This document shows positions 19,501-27,137 of a stretch of 64,000 bases of DNA, in pieces. A program made the position numbers and the translations under genes. Numbering within the stretch: position 1 is the first letter of the stretch; each line of letters opens with the position of its first letter. The DNA is taken from the NCBI GenBank assembly GCA_964514215.1, contig CAZEPW010000009.1, forward strand, positions 1-64,000, in the 5' to 3' direction. The notes below the pieces were generated by a model. The model had not been told where the DNA came from. It saw only the letters and a list, made by a program, of their open reading frames with translations, and did no database searches. This DNA comes from CAYQUC01 sp964514215. Its GTDB lineage: Bacteria > Pseudomonadota > Gammaproteobacteria > UBA6429 > Thiohalophilaceae.

Positions 19501-19720
19501 TGAGCAATTTAGAATAACGACGAAAATAAACTAATGCTAAGATTATACCCCCCAATAAAAAAACTGGCTTGAGAGGTGTTGACATCATACTTATAATTTC
19601 ATCTATCGAAAAAACTTCGATATAAAGTAAAAATGATATTCCAACTAATGGTGGTAGCAGCCAGGTGAGAGCAATTAAACGTAAAAACCGTATTTGAAAT
19701 TCTTTAGCAGTTAATTGCAT
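16568..19720 (-). CDS. Multi-TM, dual-GAF GGDEF-EAL cyclic-di-GMP enzyme
   Basis: The 1050-residue protein begins with six or seven membrane helices (about 10-235). A HAMP-like linker follows, then two GAF domains (about 275-415 and 430-595), GGDEF and EAL. The cyclase motif RLGGDEF (about 685-691) is intact and preceded by an RKED inhibitory site. The EAL signature reads Glu-Ile-Leu in GAEILLRW, a tolerated variant, with ISIDDFGTGYASL and VIAEGVET retained. The two GAF domains suggest small-molecule input in addition to membrane input. It faces the 14545 gene tail to tail with no clear terminator between. Confidence 0.93.
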   Translation of the reverse strand: MQLTAKEFQIRFLRLIALTWLLPPLVGISFLLYIEVFSIDEIISMMSTPLKPVFLLGGIILALVYFRRYSKLLTAYLNTQDEQSKEITETALRKFPKHYWSTFIVFLMLAPAAAIISLELSSDYIAQPVDWFRISLVALIVSIIVGLPIFISIYDLFGKAFGQIQLQRPFITIKTKVFLIGALTPLLIDTMLVQYYWTRTGYFTFETFIIWLLLECLAIAGALLFVRSFMQSLTPLKSLINLSTITPGHKIQSNSTDELGIFANQLIKLLDEQQLHQERLSFSNELLKASHSHESLARLLETIVNRTRKTLKGDICFLNLYEPQNNKLVCVANSDTGYKASGHFEISLEEDSINVDVFKSSKPSIIDDIPNSSHHHTKLKKAFNLKSSAAVPLITDEKIIGVLQIANSQQFHHYDDHEIKILQAFAQEAAVIQTFFKELKLRRKAETAITQIMEAVSTTTGTDFFKAMTVRMAEILQADSCGVVSMITENSELVETLAYYYDGAVIDNTQYPLNGTPCETIIGQQTRSYVSNVQNIFPQDIHLCETNMESYVGIPLFDSHDNPLGLLFAMFRSPIEDISFNESVMRIFAARTVAEIERSQTEEKIKHMAYYDDLTQLPNRAYLMDRLQQAIGYSKRQKSQLAVIILDIDHFKKINDSLGHQIGDGLLKEVAKRLQQCLRKEDTVARLGGDEFVLLLAGFDSNETAINYISHIATLLNQKVKEHYYISEHNLMITSSCGISIYPDDGETAELLIKHADTAMYSVKENGRDNYQFFSSEMNISAMERLEMESAIHQAITKQQFEVAYQPKVAVKDNKILGAEILLRWNHPELGYISPDRFIPVANETGQIIQLGDFIFQQACIQASELWCNNDSCEEISSLSVNVSPRQFLHDNFISKIQQTMEKYQTNPCCLELEVTENILIEDTQKVCEKLQTLKELGLKISIDDFGTGYASLRYLQQLPIDMIKIDRSFIIHICENQNDLAIVKTIMTMAENLNIEVIAEGVETKEQLKILTQLGCEAYQGYLFSKPVNKDDFISLLQGQTSTIDRKIN

Positions 19721-20138
19721 TTTTGGTTCAATATTATAGTGAGTTAAATCTTAGTATAATAGTATAAACTTATTTTAATAGTGTATTTAAACTAGGTTTA
19801 CACTAAATTTGTGAAAGTTTTAGTTAGTGAATACTGCGTTTATGCTTAATAATCTTCATTTTTGTCACCGTGTTATGTTAAGAGGGTAGTGGTGATTTTA
19901 TTATTTTTTCGATTAAAATTAAATGCTGTTGTAAGTTCTAGTTTACTGCTTCTGCGTCGTTATGTAACCGATGATTTACATGTTATATTTAATTGTGAAC
20001 CAGTACTGAATTTAATTCATTTTAAAGAAAAATAGTGTGGTTATTTTAGCGGAAAATATTTAATTGGTATGAAAGGTATTGTTATATGTTAAATAATGGT
20101 TTAGATTTTAATTTTTAATGATGAGCTGATTGACGAAT
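19721..20138. other. Intergenic region, no gene seen
   Basis: These 418 AT-rich bases lie upstream of the multi-TM GGDEF-EAL gene and downstream of the Rrf2 gene, both on the minus strand. I see no coding signal, strong hairpin or convincing operator. The GGDEF-EAL promoter should lie in the left part. Confidence 0.4.
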
Positions 20139-20573
20139 TTAGGCTGTCCACTGCAGTAAAGTTTTAAGTTCGTTTGGTTTTTGTTGTAAATCAGCAATGG
20201 TGTATTGATCTAATACCGATAAAAATGCAGTACTTGCTTCTTTTAAAATGGATTTTAATTGGCAGTTTAGTTTAATCGGGCAGGGAGTGGGTGAATTGCA
20301 ATCAATGATGTCAAGTCGAGCTTCTAAATGCCGCACAACATCACCAACTCGAATAGTGTGTGTTGATTGGGCAAGCCGAATTCCACCGTTTTTACCTCGG
20401 GTGGTATGAATATATTTGAGTTTTCCTAGTTGATGTACCACTTTAACTAAGTGATTGCGTGGAATCTTAAAATTCTCAGCGATATCCGATATTGTGATCC
20501 GTTGTTTATCTTCTTGAAATGATAAAAAAATAAGAACACGTAAACCAAAATCTGTGTGAAGTGTTAGTTGCAT
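20139..20573 (-). CDS. nsrR: NsrR-like Rrf2-family regulator
   Basis: The protein begins MQLTLHTDFGLRVLIFLSF, the usual NsrR start, and has the Rrf2 winged helix (ITISDIAENFKIPRNHLVKV, GKNGGIRLA). Three cluster-ligand cysteines occur at C92, C98 and C104 in DCNSPTPCPIKLNCQLKSIL. NsrR holds an iron-sulfur cluster that is destroyed by nitric oxide, relieving repression of NO-defence genes. I placed the start at ATG 20573; an in-frame TTG at 20591 would add six residues but is weaker. No NO-detoxification gene lies next to it, so its targets are elsewhere. A related Rrf2 role such as RsrR cannot be excluded. Confidence 0.8.
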   Translation of the reverse strand: MQLTLHTDFGLRVLIFLSFQEDKQRITISDIAENFKIPRNHLVKVVHQLGKLKYIHTTRGKNGGIRLAQSTHTIRVGDVVRHLEARLDIIDCNSPTPCPIKLNCQLKSILKEASTAFLSVLDQYTIADLQQKPNELKTLLQWTA

Positions 20574-21037
20574 GATTGAACTATAGCGCAACTGTTTCGA
20601 TAAGGTAACTATTTCTATAATTTAATGATTTTTAAGGTATAGAATTTAGTATCATTTGACGCTTTAGTGAAAAAGCCTCAGCATATATTATTCATGCTTA
20701 ACACTGAAAAAAGTATGCTTTTTCGATAGTATGCAATTTTTTTAGCTGCAAGATAAATCCGTCCGTTTTAAATGATTCGTAATTTTGATAATGTGCTGCT
20801 CAATATTTTATTTGTTGCTGACATTATGTGTTTGATGAGAGTGGCATGATAATGAAAATTTTTGTATCGCATATCATTTAACTAATACCTGCAGTTCTGA
20901 TACCCGTTCTAAAAAATAATTTTTGGTTAGTATAACAACGCCACTGGTCGGACACTTAAATTTCAGTTTGAGACGGATATGCAACTAACATTTTCGAAAA
21001 GATGTAAAATTTAATTTGGTTAATAGGAATGGTGTAT
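20574..21037. other. Intergenic region with direct repeats AGTATGC
   Basis: About 460 bases separate the divergent NsrR-like and ABM-domain genes. The only structure noted is a pair of direct AGTATGC repeats at 20712-20718 and 20728-20734 within a GAAAAA/TTTTTC hairpin. I found no convincing NsrR-type palindrome. No small gene is supported. Confidence 0.35.
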
Positions 21038-21343
21038 ATGGTTTTAGAAGTTGCAATATTAGATATAAAGCATGGAATGGAAGCAGAATTTGAAACTGCA
21101 TTTAGTGCCGCTCAAATTATTATTAGCGCACAAGATGGATACCTATCTCATGAATTACAAAAATGTATCGAGAAAACAAATCGCTACATATTACTTGTTA
21201 AGTGGCAAAAATTAACTGATCACACTCAGGGGTTTCGTGCTTCAAAGGATTATTTGCAATGGAAAAAATTACTGCATCATTTTTACCAGCCATTTCCCGA
21301 TGTTGAACATTACCAATTACTACAAAGCAATGATTCAAAATAA
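21038..21343 (+). CDS. Antibiotic biosynthesis monooxygenase (ABM) domain protein
   Basis: The roughly 101-residue protein is a single dimeric alpha-beta barrel of the ABM family: VLEVAILDIKHGMEAEFETA, then SAQDGYLSHELQKC and YILLVKWQKLTDHTQGFRAS. Such proteins act as small monooxygenases or haem/quinol-binding enzymes; many are uncharacterised. I chose ATG 21038, ten bases after TAGGA, over ATG 21029, which would sit on top of that site. It overlaps the acetyltransferase gene by 14 bases, so the two are probably cotranscribed. Confidence 0.8.
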   Translation: MVLEVAILDIKHGMEAEFETAFSAAQIIISAQDGYLSHELQKCIEKTNRYILLVKWQKLTDHTQGFRASKDYLQWKKLLHHFYQPFPDVEHYQLLQSNDSK

Positions 21344-21872
21344 AACCAATAAAATAAATTTAGCTGATTTCTTATTAGAATTGGCATCATCGAATCAGGT
21401 TAGTGAAATATGCGAGCTTATCAATTTAGCTTATCGAGGTGAAGATGGTTGGACACGTGAAACTAAGTTAATCAGTGGCAATCGTTCGACGCCAAACGAA
21501 GTTAATGGTTATTTGTTGGATCAAAATGCGTATTTATTTATAGCAAAAGATCAACATGAAATTGTATCGTGTATTTGTATTGAATTAAATGAAAATGATG
21601 CGCACATAGGATTCTTTGCGGTACACCCCAAATTGCAAGGCCATGGTGTTGGTAAAATTATTTTGGCTCAAGCTGAAAACTATGCAATTAGTCGCTTAAA
21701 CGCAAAAAAACTCATGATGACTGTAGTCTCACAGCGAAGTGAATTAATTGCCTATTATGAACGTCGTGGCTATCAACGAACGGGTGTCATTAAAAACTTT
21801 CCGGTGCATCGTGATGTTGGTCAGCCATTAGACAATAGTTTAACGGTAGAATATATGAGTAAAAAGATTTAA
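21330..21872 (+). CDS. GNAT-family N-acetyltransferase
   Basis: The protein (about 180 residues from this start) has the GNAT acetyl-CoA site: IGFFAVHPKLQGHGVGKIIL, with Q-x-x-G-x-G inside, and later AYYERRGYQRTGV. The reading frame is open from 21237, but that part overlaps the ABM gene heavily and has no family similarity, so I use ATG 21330. The acceptor substrate is unknown. It sits between an ABM-domain gene and an FMN reductase in a run of four small codirectional genes. Confidence 0.85.
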   Translation: MIQNKTNKINLADFLLELASSNQVSEICELINLAYRGEDGWTRETKLISGNRSTPNEVNGYLLDQNAYLFIAKDQHEIVSCICIELNENDAHIGFFAVHPKLQGHGVGKIILAQAENYAISRLNAKKLMMTVVSQRSELIAYYERRGYQRTGVIKNFPVHRDVGQPLDNSLTVEYMSKKI

Positions 21873-21895
21873 TTTTTATTTAAGAGAGAATAGGA

Positions 21896-22486
21896 ATGTA
21901 TCAAAATAAAATGATTGCTAAAAATGTAACTACTCGAGTTCTCGCGTTATCTGGTAGCTTACGATATGGCTCGTATAATACCGCGTTGATTCATGCTGCT
22001 GCAAAATTAGCACCAATAGCAATGGAGTTGGTCTGTTTTAGTGAGTTAGATTTGATGCCGTTATTTAATCCCGATAGAGAACATGAAAATATACCTGTTT
22101 TGCAAAGACTTAAACAAGAAATAAAAAAATCGGATGGAATACTAATATCGAGCCCAGAGTATGCTCATGGAATTTCCGGTGTTTTAAAAAATACATTAGA
22201 TTGGTTAGTGAGTGGTGATGAGTTTCCTTATATGCCACTGGCATTGGCAAATACTTCACCACGAGCGAGCCATGGGCAATTAGCGTTAAGAGAGGTATTA
22301 AAAACCATGTCGGGAACCATTATTGATGCAGCTACTATCACAGTACCTTTACTTGGCACCGATTTAAATGCTGAAAAAATAATAGCTCACGATAAAATGG
22401 CGCAATATATTAGGGGTAAATTAATGGTGTTTCGAGATAGTATCATTGCGCACCATAAGTTAAATGCGATGGATGCGGCAACTTAG
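21896..22486 (+). CDS. NADPH-dependent FMN reductase
   Basis: The 196-residue flavodoxin-like protein has the FMN phosphate loop ALSGSLRYGSYNTALIHAA, the family segment DGILISSPEYAHGISGVLKN, and NTLDWLVSG directly after it. It should reduce FMN or a quinone using NAD(P)H in the cytoplasm. It follows the acetyltransferase by 23 bases with an AGGA ribosome site. The run ABM, GNAT, FMN reductase suggests small-molecule or quinone redox metabolism, but this is only context. Confidence 0.9.
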   Translation: MYQNKMIAKNVTTRVLALSGSLRYGSYNTALIHAAAKLAPIAMELVCFSELDLMPLFNPDREHENIPVLQRLKQEIKKSDGILISSPEYAHGISGVLKNTLDWLVSGDEFPYMPLALANTSPRASHGQLALREVLKTMSGTIIDAATITVPLLGTDLNAEKIIAHDKMAQYIRGKLMVFRDSIIAHHKLNAMDAAT

Positions 22487-22634
22487 TTGCTACTAAATTC
22501 TAGATAAGCCTATCGGACTAGGCGTGGTTAATTTCCTTTGGTGTTAAATTTAATGCGTTATTGATTCTGAATAATGCATATATTTAATAAAAACAATGAT
22601 TTATCTTAGATATCATATAGTGTTGTAATATTAC

Positions 22635-22663
22635 TTGATATTTAATGCGACCGGTCGTATAAT
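22635..22663 (+). promoter_or_regulatory. tetR-type autoregulated promoter with operator CGACCGGTCG
   Basis: The -35 TTGATA (22635-22640) and the -10 TATAAT (22658-22663) are separated by exactly 17 bases. The palindrome CGACCGGTCG (22648-22657) fills the end of that spacer and abuts the -10. A repressor bound there would block RNA polymerase. The same GACCGGTC core recurs before the GST genes at 23366, so the TetR protein encoded at 22714 is the evident ligand. Confidence 0.85.
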
Positions 22664-22713
22664 TACTTTACTAACACGATAACTGCAAATTAAATGAAAA
22701 GTAAAAATCGGTA

Positions 22714-23310
22714 ATGACTGCGATGAGAAATAAGTCCGAGAAAAAAGAATTACTGCTTGATGCTGGTATTCAATTTATGATCCGCCAGGGTTATAACGGC
22801 ACGGGTATTAAGGAAATCTTGGATGAAGTTAACGTGCCGAAAGGTTCATTTTATAATTACTTCAAAAGCAAAGAAGATTTTGCAGCACAAGTCATAACGC
22901 GTTATGTCGATTTTTTTAATCAGATATTGCTTGGTTTTATCGCAAGACCTAAAGAAAATGCAATTGAAACATTACGCAGTTTCTTTTTAGAGGTTATGCG
23001 ACAGTTTAAAGCAAAGGATTATACCGAGGGCTGTTTACTTGGTAATCTTGGTGCGGAAGTTAGTGATAATAATGAATTGTGTCGTTTATCATTAATAAAA
23101 GGTGTTAAAGATATTCAAGATAATTTTCTTGAGTTGATCAATCTAGGGCAACAGCAAGCTGTCATTCGAAAGGACATCAGGAGTGAAGATTTAGCTGAGT
23201 TCTTATTTAATGCATGGGAAGGTAGTTTGATGAGAATGAAAATTGAGAAGTCAGAACAGCCATTGAGTAAGACACTTAGCTTGTTGCTCGATACATTTTA
23301 CAAACAATAA
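22714..23310 (+). CDS. TetR-family repressor of the adjacent GST operon
   Basis: Residues 5-55 form a TetR helix-turn-helix (LLLDAGIQFMIRQGYNGTGI, then VPKGSFYNYFKSKEDF). The C-terminal part, with GCLLGNLGAEVSDN, resembles the TetR_C group that includes NemR/AcuR-like electrophile sensors. Length 198 is typical. A matching palindrome lies in its own promoter and again before the two glutathione transferase genes downstream. A strong terminator at 23320 separates it from them. I infer a repressor released by reactive electrophiles or quinones, which the GSTs would then remove. Confidence 0.92.
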   Translation: MTAMRNKSEKKELLLDAGIQFMIRQGYNGTGIKEILDEVNVPKGSFYNYFKSKEDFAAQVITRYVDFFNQILLGFIARPKENAIETLRSFFLEVMRQFKAKDYTEGCLLGNLGAEVSDNNELCRLSLIKGVKDIQDNFLELINLGQQQAVIRKDIRSEDLAEFLFNAWEGSLMRMKIEKSEQPLSKTLSLLLDTFYKQ

Positions 23311-23319
23311 TGAACATTG

Positions 23320-23349
23320 GCGCGCTAAGTTGCTAGCGCGCATTTTTTT
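23320..23349 (+). terminator. Rho-independent terminator after tetR
   Basis: An 8-bp GC-rich stem, GCGCGCTA (23320-23327) with TAGCGCGC (23334-23341), has a six-base loop and is followed by a run of seven T residues at 23343-23349. It ends ten bases after the TetR stop codon starts the intergenic gap. Confidence 0.93.
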
Positions 23350-23365
23350 GGCTGGTATGTAATAC

Positions 23366-23379
23366 GACCGGTCTATTAT
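23366..23379 (+). promoter_or_regulatory. Second GACCGGTC operator, GST operon promoter
   Basis: GACCGGTC at 23366-23373, within ACGACCGGTC shared with the tetR promoter, directly abuts the -10-like TATTAT at 23374-23379. This copies the operator/-10 geometry of 22648-22663. The -35 is weak (TTGGCT at 23348-23353 with long spacing). Confidence 0.75.
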
Positions 23380-23428
23380 TTAAAGTTTACACAATCAGCC
23401 ATAAGGCCATAATAACAAGGAGTACCAA

Positions 23429-24055
23429 ATGATAAATTTATACACAAACCCAGCAAGTCCAAATGCTCAGAAGATTGCAATTATGTTAGCGGAAACAGCG
23501 CTTCCTGCAAAATTAGTTAGTATTGATTTAACCGGTGAAGTTGCACAACCGATTGAGTTCACGACATTAAGTCCAAAGGGGTCAGTTCCTGCAATTGTGG
23601 ATACTGAAACAGGCAGTAAATTGTTTGAATCGACAGCGATACTTTTATATTTAGCCAAAAAATCAGGTATGTTATTACCTCAGGAAACGGATAAACAAGC
23701 CGAGGTGATGGAATGGTTGATGTTTGAGGCATCCCGTATTGCTCCTAGTGCAGGTGCGTGGTTTAACTTCAAAGTGATTGCACCAAATGATAATGGCGAT
23801 GGTCTACAATATCACACTAATGAACTTGAGCAAGCTGCAACAATTGTAGAGCAACGGTTGGAAAATAGAGAGTATATCTGTGATGTGTTTTCAATTGTGG
23901 ATATCGCATATTATCCTTGGTTGTATTTTTTAACTGAGTTTGTTGGTTTGCCTACAGCACATTATCCTAATTTAATGCGTTGGGGAGCAACCATGGCACA
24001 ACGACATTCGGTGGTAATCGGTTGTGAGAATAATCTCAACGCTAAAGCTGCTTAA
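23429..24055 (+). CDS. Glutathione S-transferase
   Basis: The 208-residue protein has the thioredoxin-like N-terminal GST domain (MINLYTNPASPNAQKIAIML, then GSVPAIVDTETGSKLFESTA, with cis-Pro and the Glu-Ser glutathione-binding pair) and a helical C-terminal domain with FSIVDIAYYPWLYF as the N-capping motif. It probably conjugates or reduces electrophiles with glutathione. An AAGGAG ribosome site precedes the ATG. It is the first gene of a two-GST operon behind the GACCGGTC operator. Confidence 0.93.
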   Translation: MINLYTNPASPNAQKIAIMLAETALPAKLVSIDLTGEVAQPIEFTTLSPKGSVPAIVDTETGSKLFESTAILLYLAKKSGMLLPQETDKQAEVMEWLMFEASRIAPSAGAWFNFKVIAPNDNGDGLQYHTNELEQAATIVEQRLENREYICDVFSIVDIAYYPWLYFLTEFVGLPTAHYPNLMRWGATMAQRHSVVIGCENNLNAKAA

Positions 24056-24084
24056 TTATATTTTAACAATAGTGAGAATGAAAC

Positions 24085-24768
24085 ATGACTACAAACACAC
24101 TGGAATTAATCAGCTTCAAAATTTGTCCGTTTGTACAACGATCGGTTATTGCATTAAATGAAAAGGGAGTTGAATTTGATGTGACTTATATTGATTTAGC
24201 CAATACGCCAGATTGGTTTCAAGCAATTTCACCCATGGGGAAAGTTCCTGTATTAAAAACCAATGGAACTGCGATATTTGAATCAATGGTCATTGCTGAA
24301 TATTTAGATGAAGTATATTTACCGCGCTTGCATCCAGATGATGTCGTTGAAAAAGCCCGTCATCGATCGTGGATAGAATATTCATCTGAATTAATCATGA
24401 AGCAATATAATTTGTTTATTGCGCCAGATGAAGCTACGTTTATGAAACATAAAGAAGAATTTGCTGTTCAACTTGATGTTTTAAATAACGAATTATCTGA
24501 GCAAGGGCCAATGTTTTCGGGGAATGATTTTAAATTAATTGATGCGGCTTATGCACCTATTTTTATGCGCATTGAGTTGTTGCAAGAATTCTATGATTTA
24601 AAATTATATGAAACAGATAGCCGTTTGGATCGATGGAGCAAAGCATTAATGCAAAAAAAATCAATACAAGAATCTGTAAGTGACGATTTTTCAAGTGCAT
24701 TTATGGAATACTTTAATGTTGAAGAATATTTTATTCATCACTTATTAGAAAAAAAAGTAACAACATAA
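24085..24768 (+). CDS. Glutathione S-transferase (Cys-Pro-Phe type)
   Basis: The 227-residue protein has a glutaredoxin-like active site, SFKICPFVQRSVIALNEKG, followed by MGKVPVLKTNGTAIFESMVI. The Cys-Pro-Phe start is typical of omega/lambda-like bacterial GSTs that use cysteine and favour thiol transfer or dehalogenation over conjugation. The C-terminal domain keeps FKLIDAAYAPIFMR. It lies 29 bases after the first GST and shares its promoter. The two enzymes have different catalytic residue types, so they are not simple duplicates. Confidence 0.92.
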   Translation: MTTNTLELISFKICPFVQRSVIALNEKGVEFDVTYIDLANTPDWFQAISPMGKVPVLKTNGTAIFESMVIAEYLDEVYLPRLHPDDVVEKARHRSWIEYSSELIMKQYNLFIAPDEATFMKHKEEFAVQLDVLNNELSEQGPMFSGNDFKLIDAAYAPIFMRIELLQEFYDLKLYETDSRLDRWSKALMQKKSIQESVSDDFSSAFMEYFNVEEYFIHHLLEKKVTT

Positions 24769-25294
24769 ACTATTCGTGCACATGAAATTAATGCCGCCTA
24801 ATAAAGACCGTCTGCTTCAAGGATGAAGCAGGCGAGCGACCAAGAATGGCGAATAGCGAGTATTCATTGGGCTGTGCCGATTTTATGTCTGGCGGTTTTA
24901 AAGTGATTCACTACGTCGAGTACTGTTTATCTTTTTGCTCTATCCTGTTAAGTTAACAGGACAGTAGTGATTGTGTTTAGGTAATATTATTTAAATACAT
25001 AAGTATTTTATGGATATTATTTAGCTAAGAAAATACGGTGCTGTAGTTCTTATCCGTAACATATAAAACCGATTATTTCGATTCAATCATACTGACTCCA
25101 GTTATTTAGATAGATGTCTGATATAGAACTATTCTATAATTTGTAGTCAAATATTTTAATAATGTCATATCTTCAGTTAGTGAGCGATACGCTTCAAGCC
25201 TTCGATTAAATTTTAAAGTAAGAATAGACGTCATTAATGAAGTAGTAGTCTATGGTTTGATTGTTGAAAATTAAATGGTTTTTACCTAAATTAA
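24769..25294. other. Intergenic region with a 10-bp hairpin
   Basis: No gene is supported in 526 bases. A stable stem (CGTCTGCTTC with GAAGCAGGCG, one G-T pair) spans about 24809-24834 after the GST operon but lacks a T-run. The stretch GATTTTATGTCTGG near 24874 resembles GGTTTTATGTCTGG near 34949 in another gap. The promoter of the next gene should lie near the right end. Confidence 0.4.
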
Positions 25295-26698
25295 ATGTAT
25301 AAGGTGCAATTTACCTTGAATATCGGAAAGAAAGTTTTTTTATTTTTTATCATTTTATTTTCATTAATTGCATCGTTATCTATTTGTTTGTGGCTAATGC
25401 TGGATAATGCAAATTTATTGACTCAAACACAAGTTCGCCGGTATGAATCACATAACCTCGCTGAAGAGCTTCGACGTAGTTCCGATGATTTAACTCGTAT
25501 GGCCAGAACCTATACTGTTACTGCTGATATCCGATTCAAAAAATATTTTGAGTTTATTGCAGAAATACGTGATGGTAAAAAAAGGCGTCCTAAAAACTAC
25601 CACAATATTTATTGGGATTTTATTACCGCTAATCATAATCGACCTCAAAGCGAAGGTCGAAAAATATCGATTATTGATTTGATGAAAGAACTTAAATTTT
25701 CACAAGATGAGTTATCTGCATTATTAGAAGCAAAAAAATTATCTGACGATTTAATGAATATGGAAATTCAGGCATTTAATGCTATGGCAGGCCGTTTTAT
25801 TGATGAGATCGGCCAGTACAGTATCCAAGGTAAGCCAGATCAAAAAATGGCTATAAAAATTGTTCATGGCCAGAAATACCATCAAGCTAAATCCAAAATT
25901 ATGGCAAAGGTAAATACATTTTTTGAATTACTTGAATTGCGCACTTTAAATGAAGTTAACATTCAAGAGGTTAAACAAGAACGAGTATTTTTTATAGCCG
26001 TTATGTTAGTTGTTTTACTGATTGGTGTTAGTATTTTTGGGTATTTTTATTTTAATAATAATATTGTGCATCCCCTTAATGATATGCGTCAAAAAGTAAA
26101 GAAAATGCAAAATGGAACTTATGAGTTTAATAATATTAAAAGAAAAGATGAAATTGGATTATTAATGAGTAGTTTTTCAGATATGGCTACAATAGTTTCA
26201 ACAACAATTAATGATCTTGAGCAAATATCGCGTACTGATCAGCTAACTAAAATAAAAAATAGAATTGCATTAGATGATTTTTTAAGTAAAGAAAAATATA
26301 AGTTTGATCGTTATTATACTGAATGTTCAGTTATTTTGGTCGATGTTGATCATTTTAAAATTGTAAATGATCAGTTTGGTCATCTTGTTGGAGATAAAGT
26401 GTTAATAGAAATAGCCGGTTTACTTAAAGATAATATTCGTAAATCAGATGTTGTGGGCCGATGGGGTGGCGAGGAATTTTTAATAATCTGTCCTAACACT
26501 AATATTGAACAAGCAAAAACTGTTGCAGAATCAATTCGTAACAAAATTAGCAATTATGTATTCCTTATGGTTGGCCATCAAACGGCTAGCTTTGGGGTTA
26601 GTACGTTAGAAAAAAATTCGGATTTGGCTGTGGTGTTAGATGCCGCTGATAAAGCGCTTTACAAAGCAAAAGCCCTCGGTCGAAACAGAGTTTGTTAG
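25295..26698 (+). CDS. HAMP-GGDEF diguanylate cyclase
   Basis: A membrane helix at about 12-34, a periplasmic helical sensor region (35-226), a second helix (about 228-250) and a HAMP linker lead to a GGDEF domain. The catalytic motif is RWGGEEF (389-395), preceded at the correct distance by the RKSD inhibitory site. It should make cyclic-di-GMP in response to a periplasmic signal. There is no EAL domain, unlike the two other GGDEF proteins in this window. It is a single-gene unit. Confidence 0.94.
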   Translation: MYKVQFTLNIGKKVFLFFIILFSLIASLSICLWLMLDNANLLTQTQVRRYESHNLAEELRRSSDDLTRMARTYTVTADIRFKKYFEFIAEIRDGKKRRPKNYHNIYWDFITANHNRPQSEGRKISIIDLMKELKFSQDELSALLEAKKLSDDLMNMEIQAFNAMAGRFIDEIGQYSIQGKPDQKMAIKIVHGQKYHQAKSKIMAKVNTFFELLELRTLNEVNIQEVKQERVFFIAVMLVVLLIGVSIFGYFYFNNNIVHPLNDMRQKVKKMQNGTYEFNNIKRKDEIGLLMSSFSDMATIVSTTINDLEQISRTDQLTKIKNRIALDDFLSKEKYKFDRYYTECSVILVDVDHFKIVNDQFGHLVGDKVLIEIAGLLKDNIRKSDVVGRWGGEEFLIICPNTNIEQAKTVAESIRNKISNYVFLMVGHQTASFGVSTLEKNSDLAVVLDAADKALYKAKALGRNRVC

Positions 26699-27137
26699 TT
26701 ACCATTAGACATTATTTTAATTTTCTGAAAAAAATTCGTTTAATACTAGTTACGCCTGAGCATTATCCTTAAAAATAAATACAATTTCTGTCGATTCGAA
26801 CCGTTTATAATTTTTTATTATGTTTAATTTTTTAAAAAAAATGAATTGAGCATTATGTATGAAAAGGTACAGTGAAAACTAAAAATATAAAGTAGTATCA
26901 TTTTGGTTTTTGTAATCTGCTCATGTCAAAAAAACTGAATTTATTTTTTTCTTGAACCAATAAACTCTTTAAAGAAAATAGCGTTGACATAGATTATTGG
27001 CTATTGTTATCTTTGCTGCCAATTTCTGATGGATAACTAATTTTGTAAATAATTATTGTCCTAAAGAATAAAACTGATTGGGTTGAATAGCTTAATGTAG
27101 TGTTCAATATAATTCAAAAAACTCAAGGAATGTCGAA
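26699..27137. other. Intergenic region with a candidate promoter
   Basis: No gene is seen in these 439 AT-rich bases. TTGACA at 26984-26989, with TATCTT at 27008-27013 after an 18-base spacer, is the best promoter candidate for the metallo-hydrolase gene, leaving a leader of about 120 bases. Confidence 0.4.

Noticed and set aside
21237..21329. N-terminal extension of the acetyltransferase
   Set aside because: It overlaps the ABM-domain gene in another frame and has no GNAT similarity; ATG 21330 gives a normal start.
24809..24834. Hairpin after the GST operon as an intrinsic terminator
   Set aside because: The stem is good but no T-run follows, so it is only noted within the intergenic entry.
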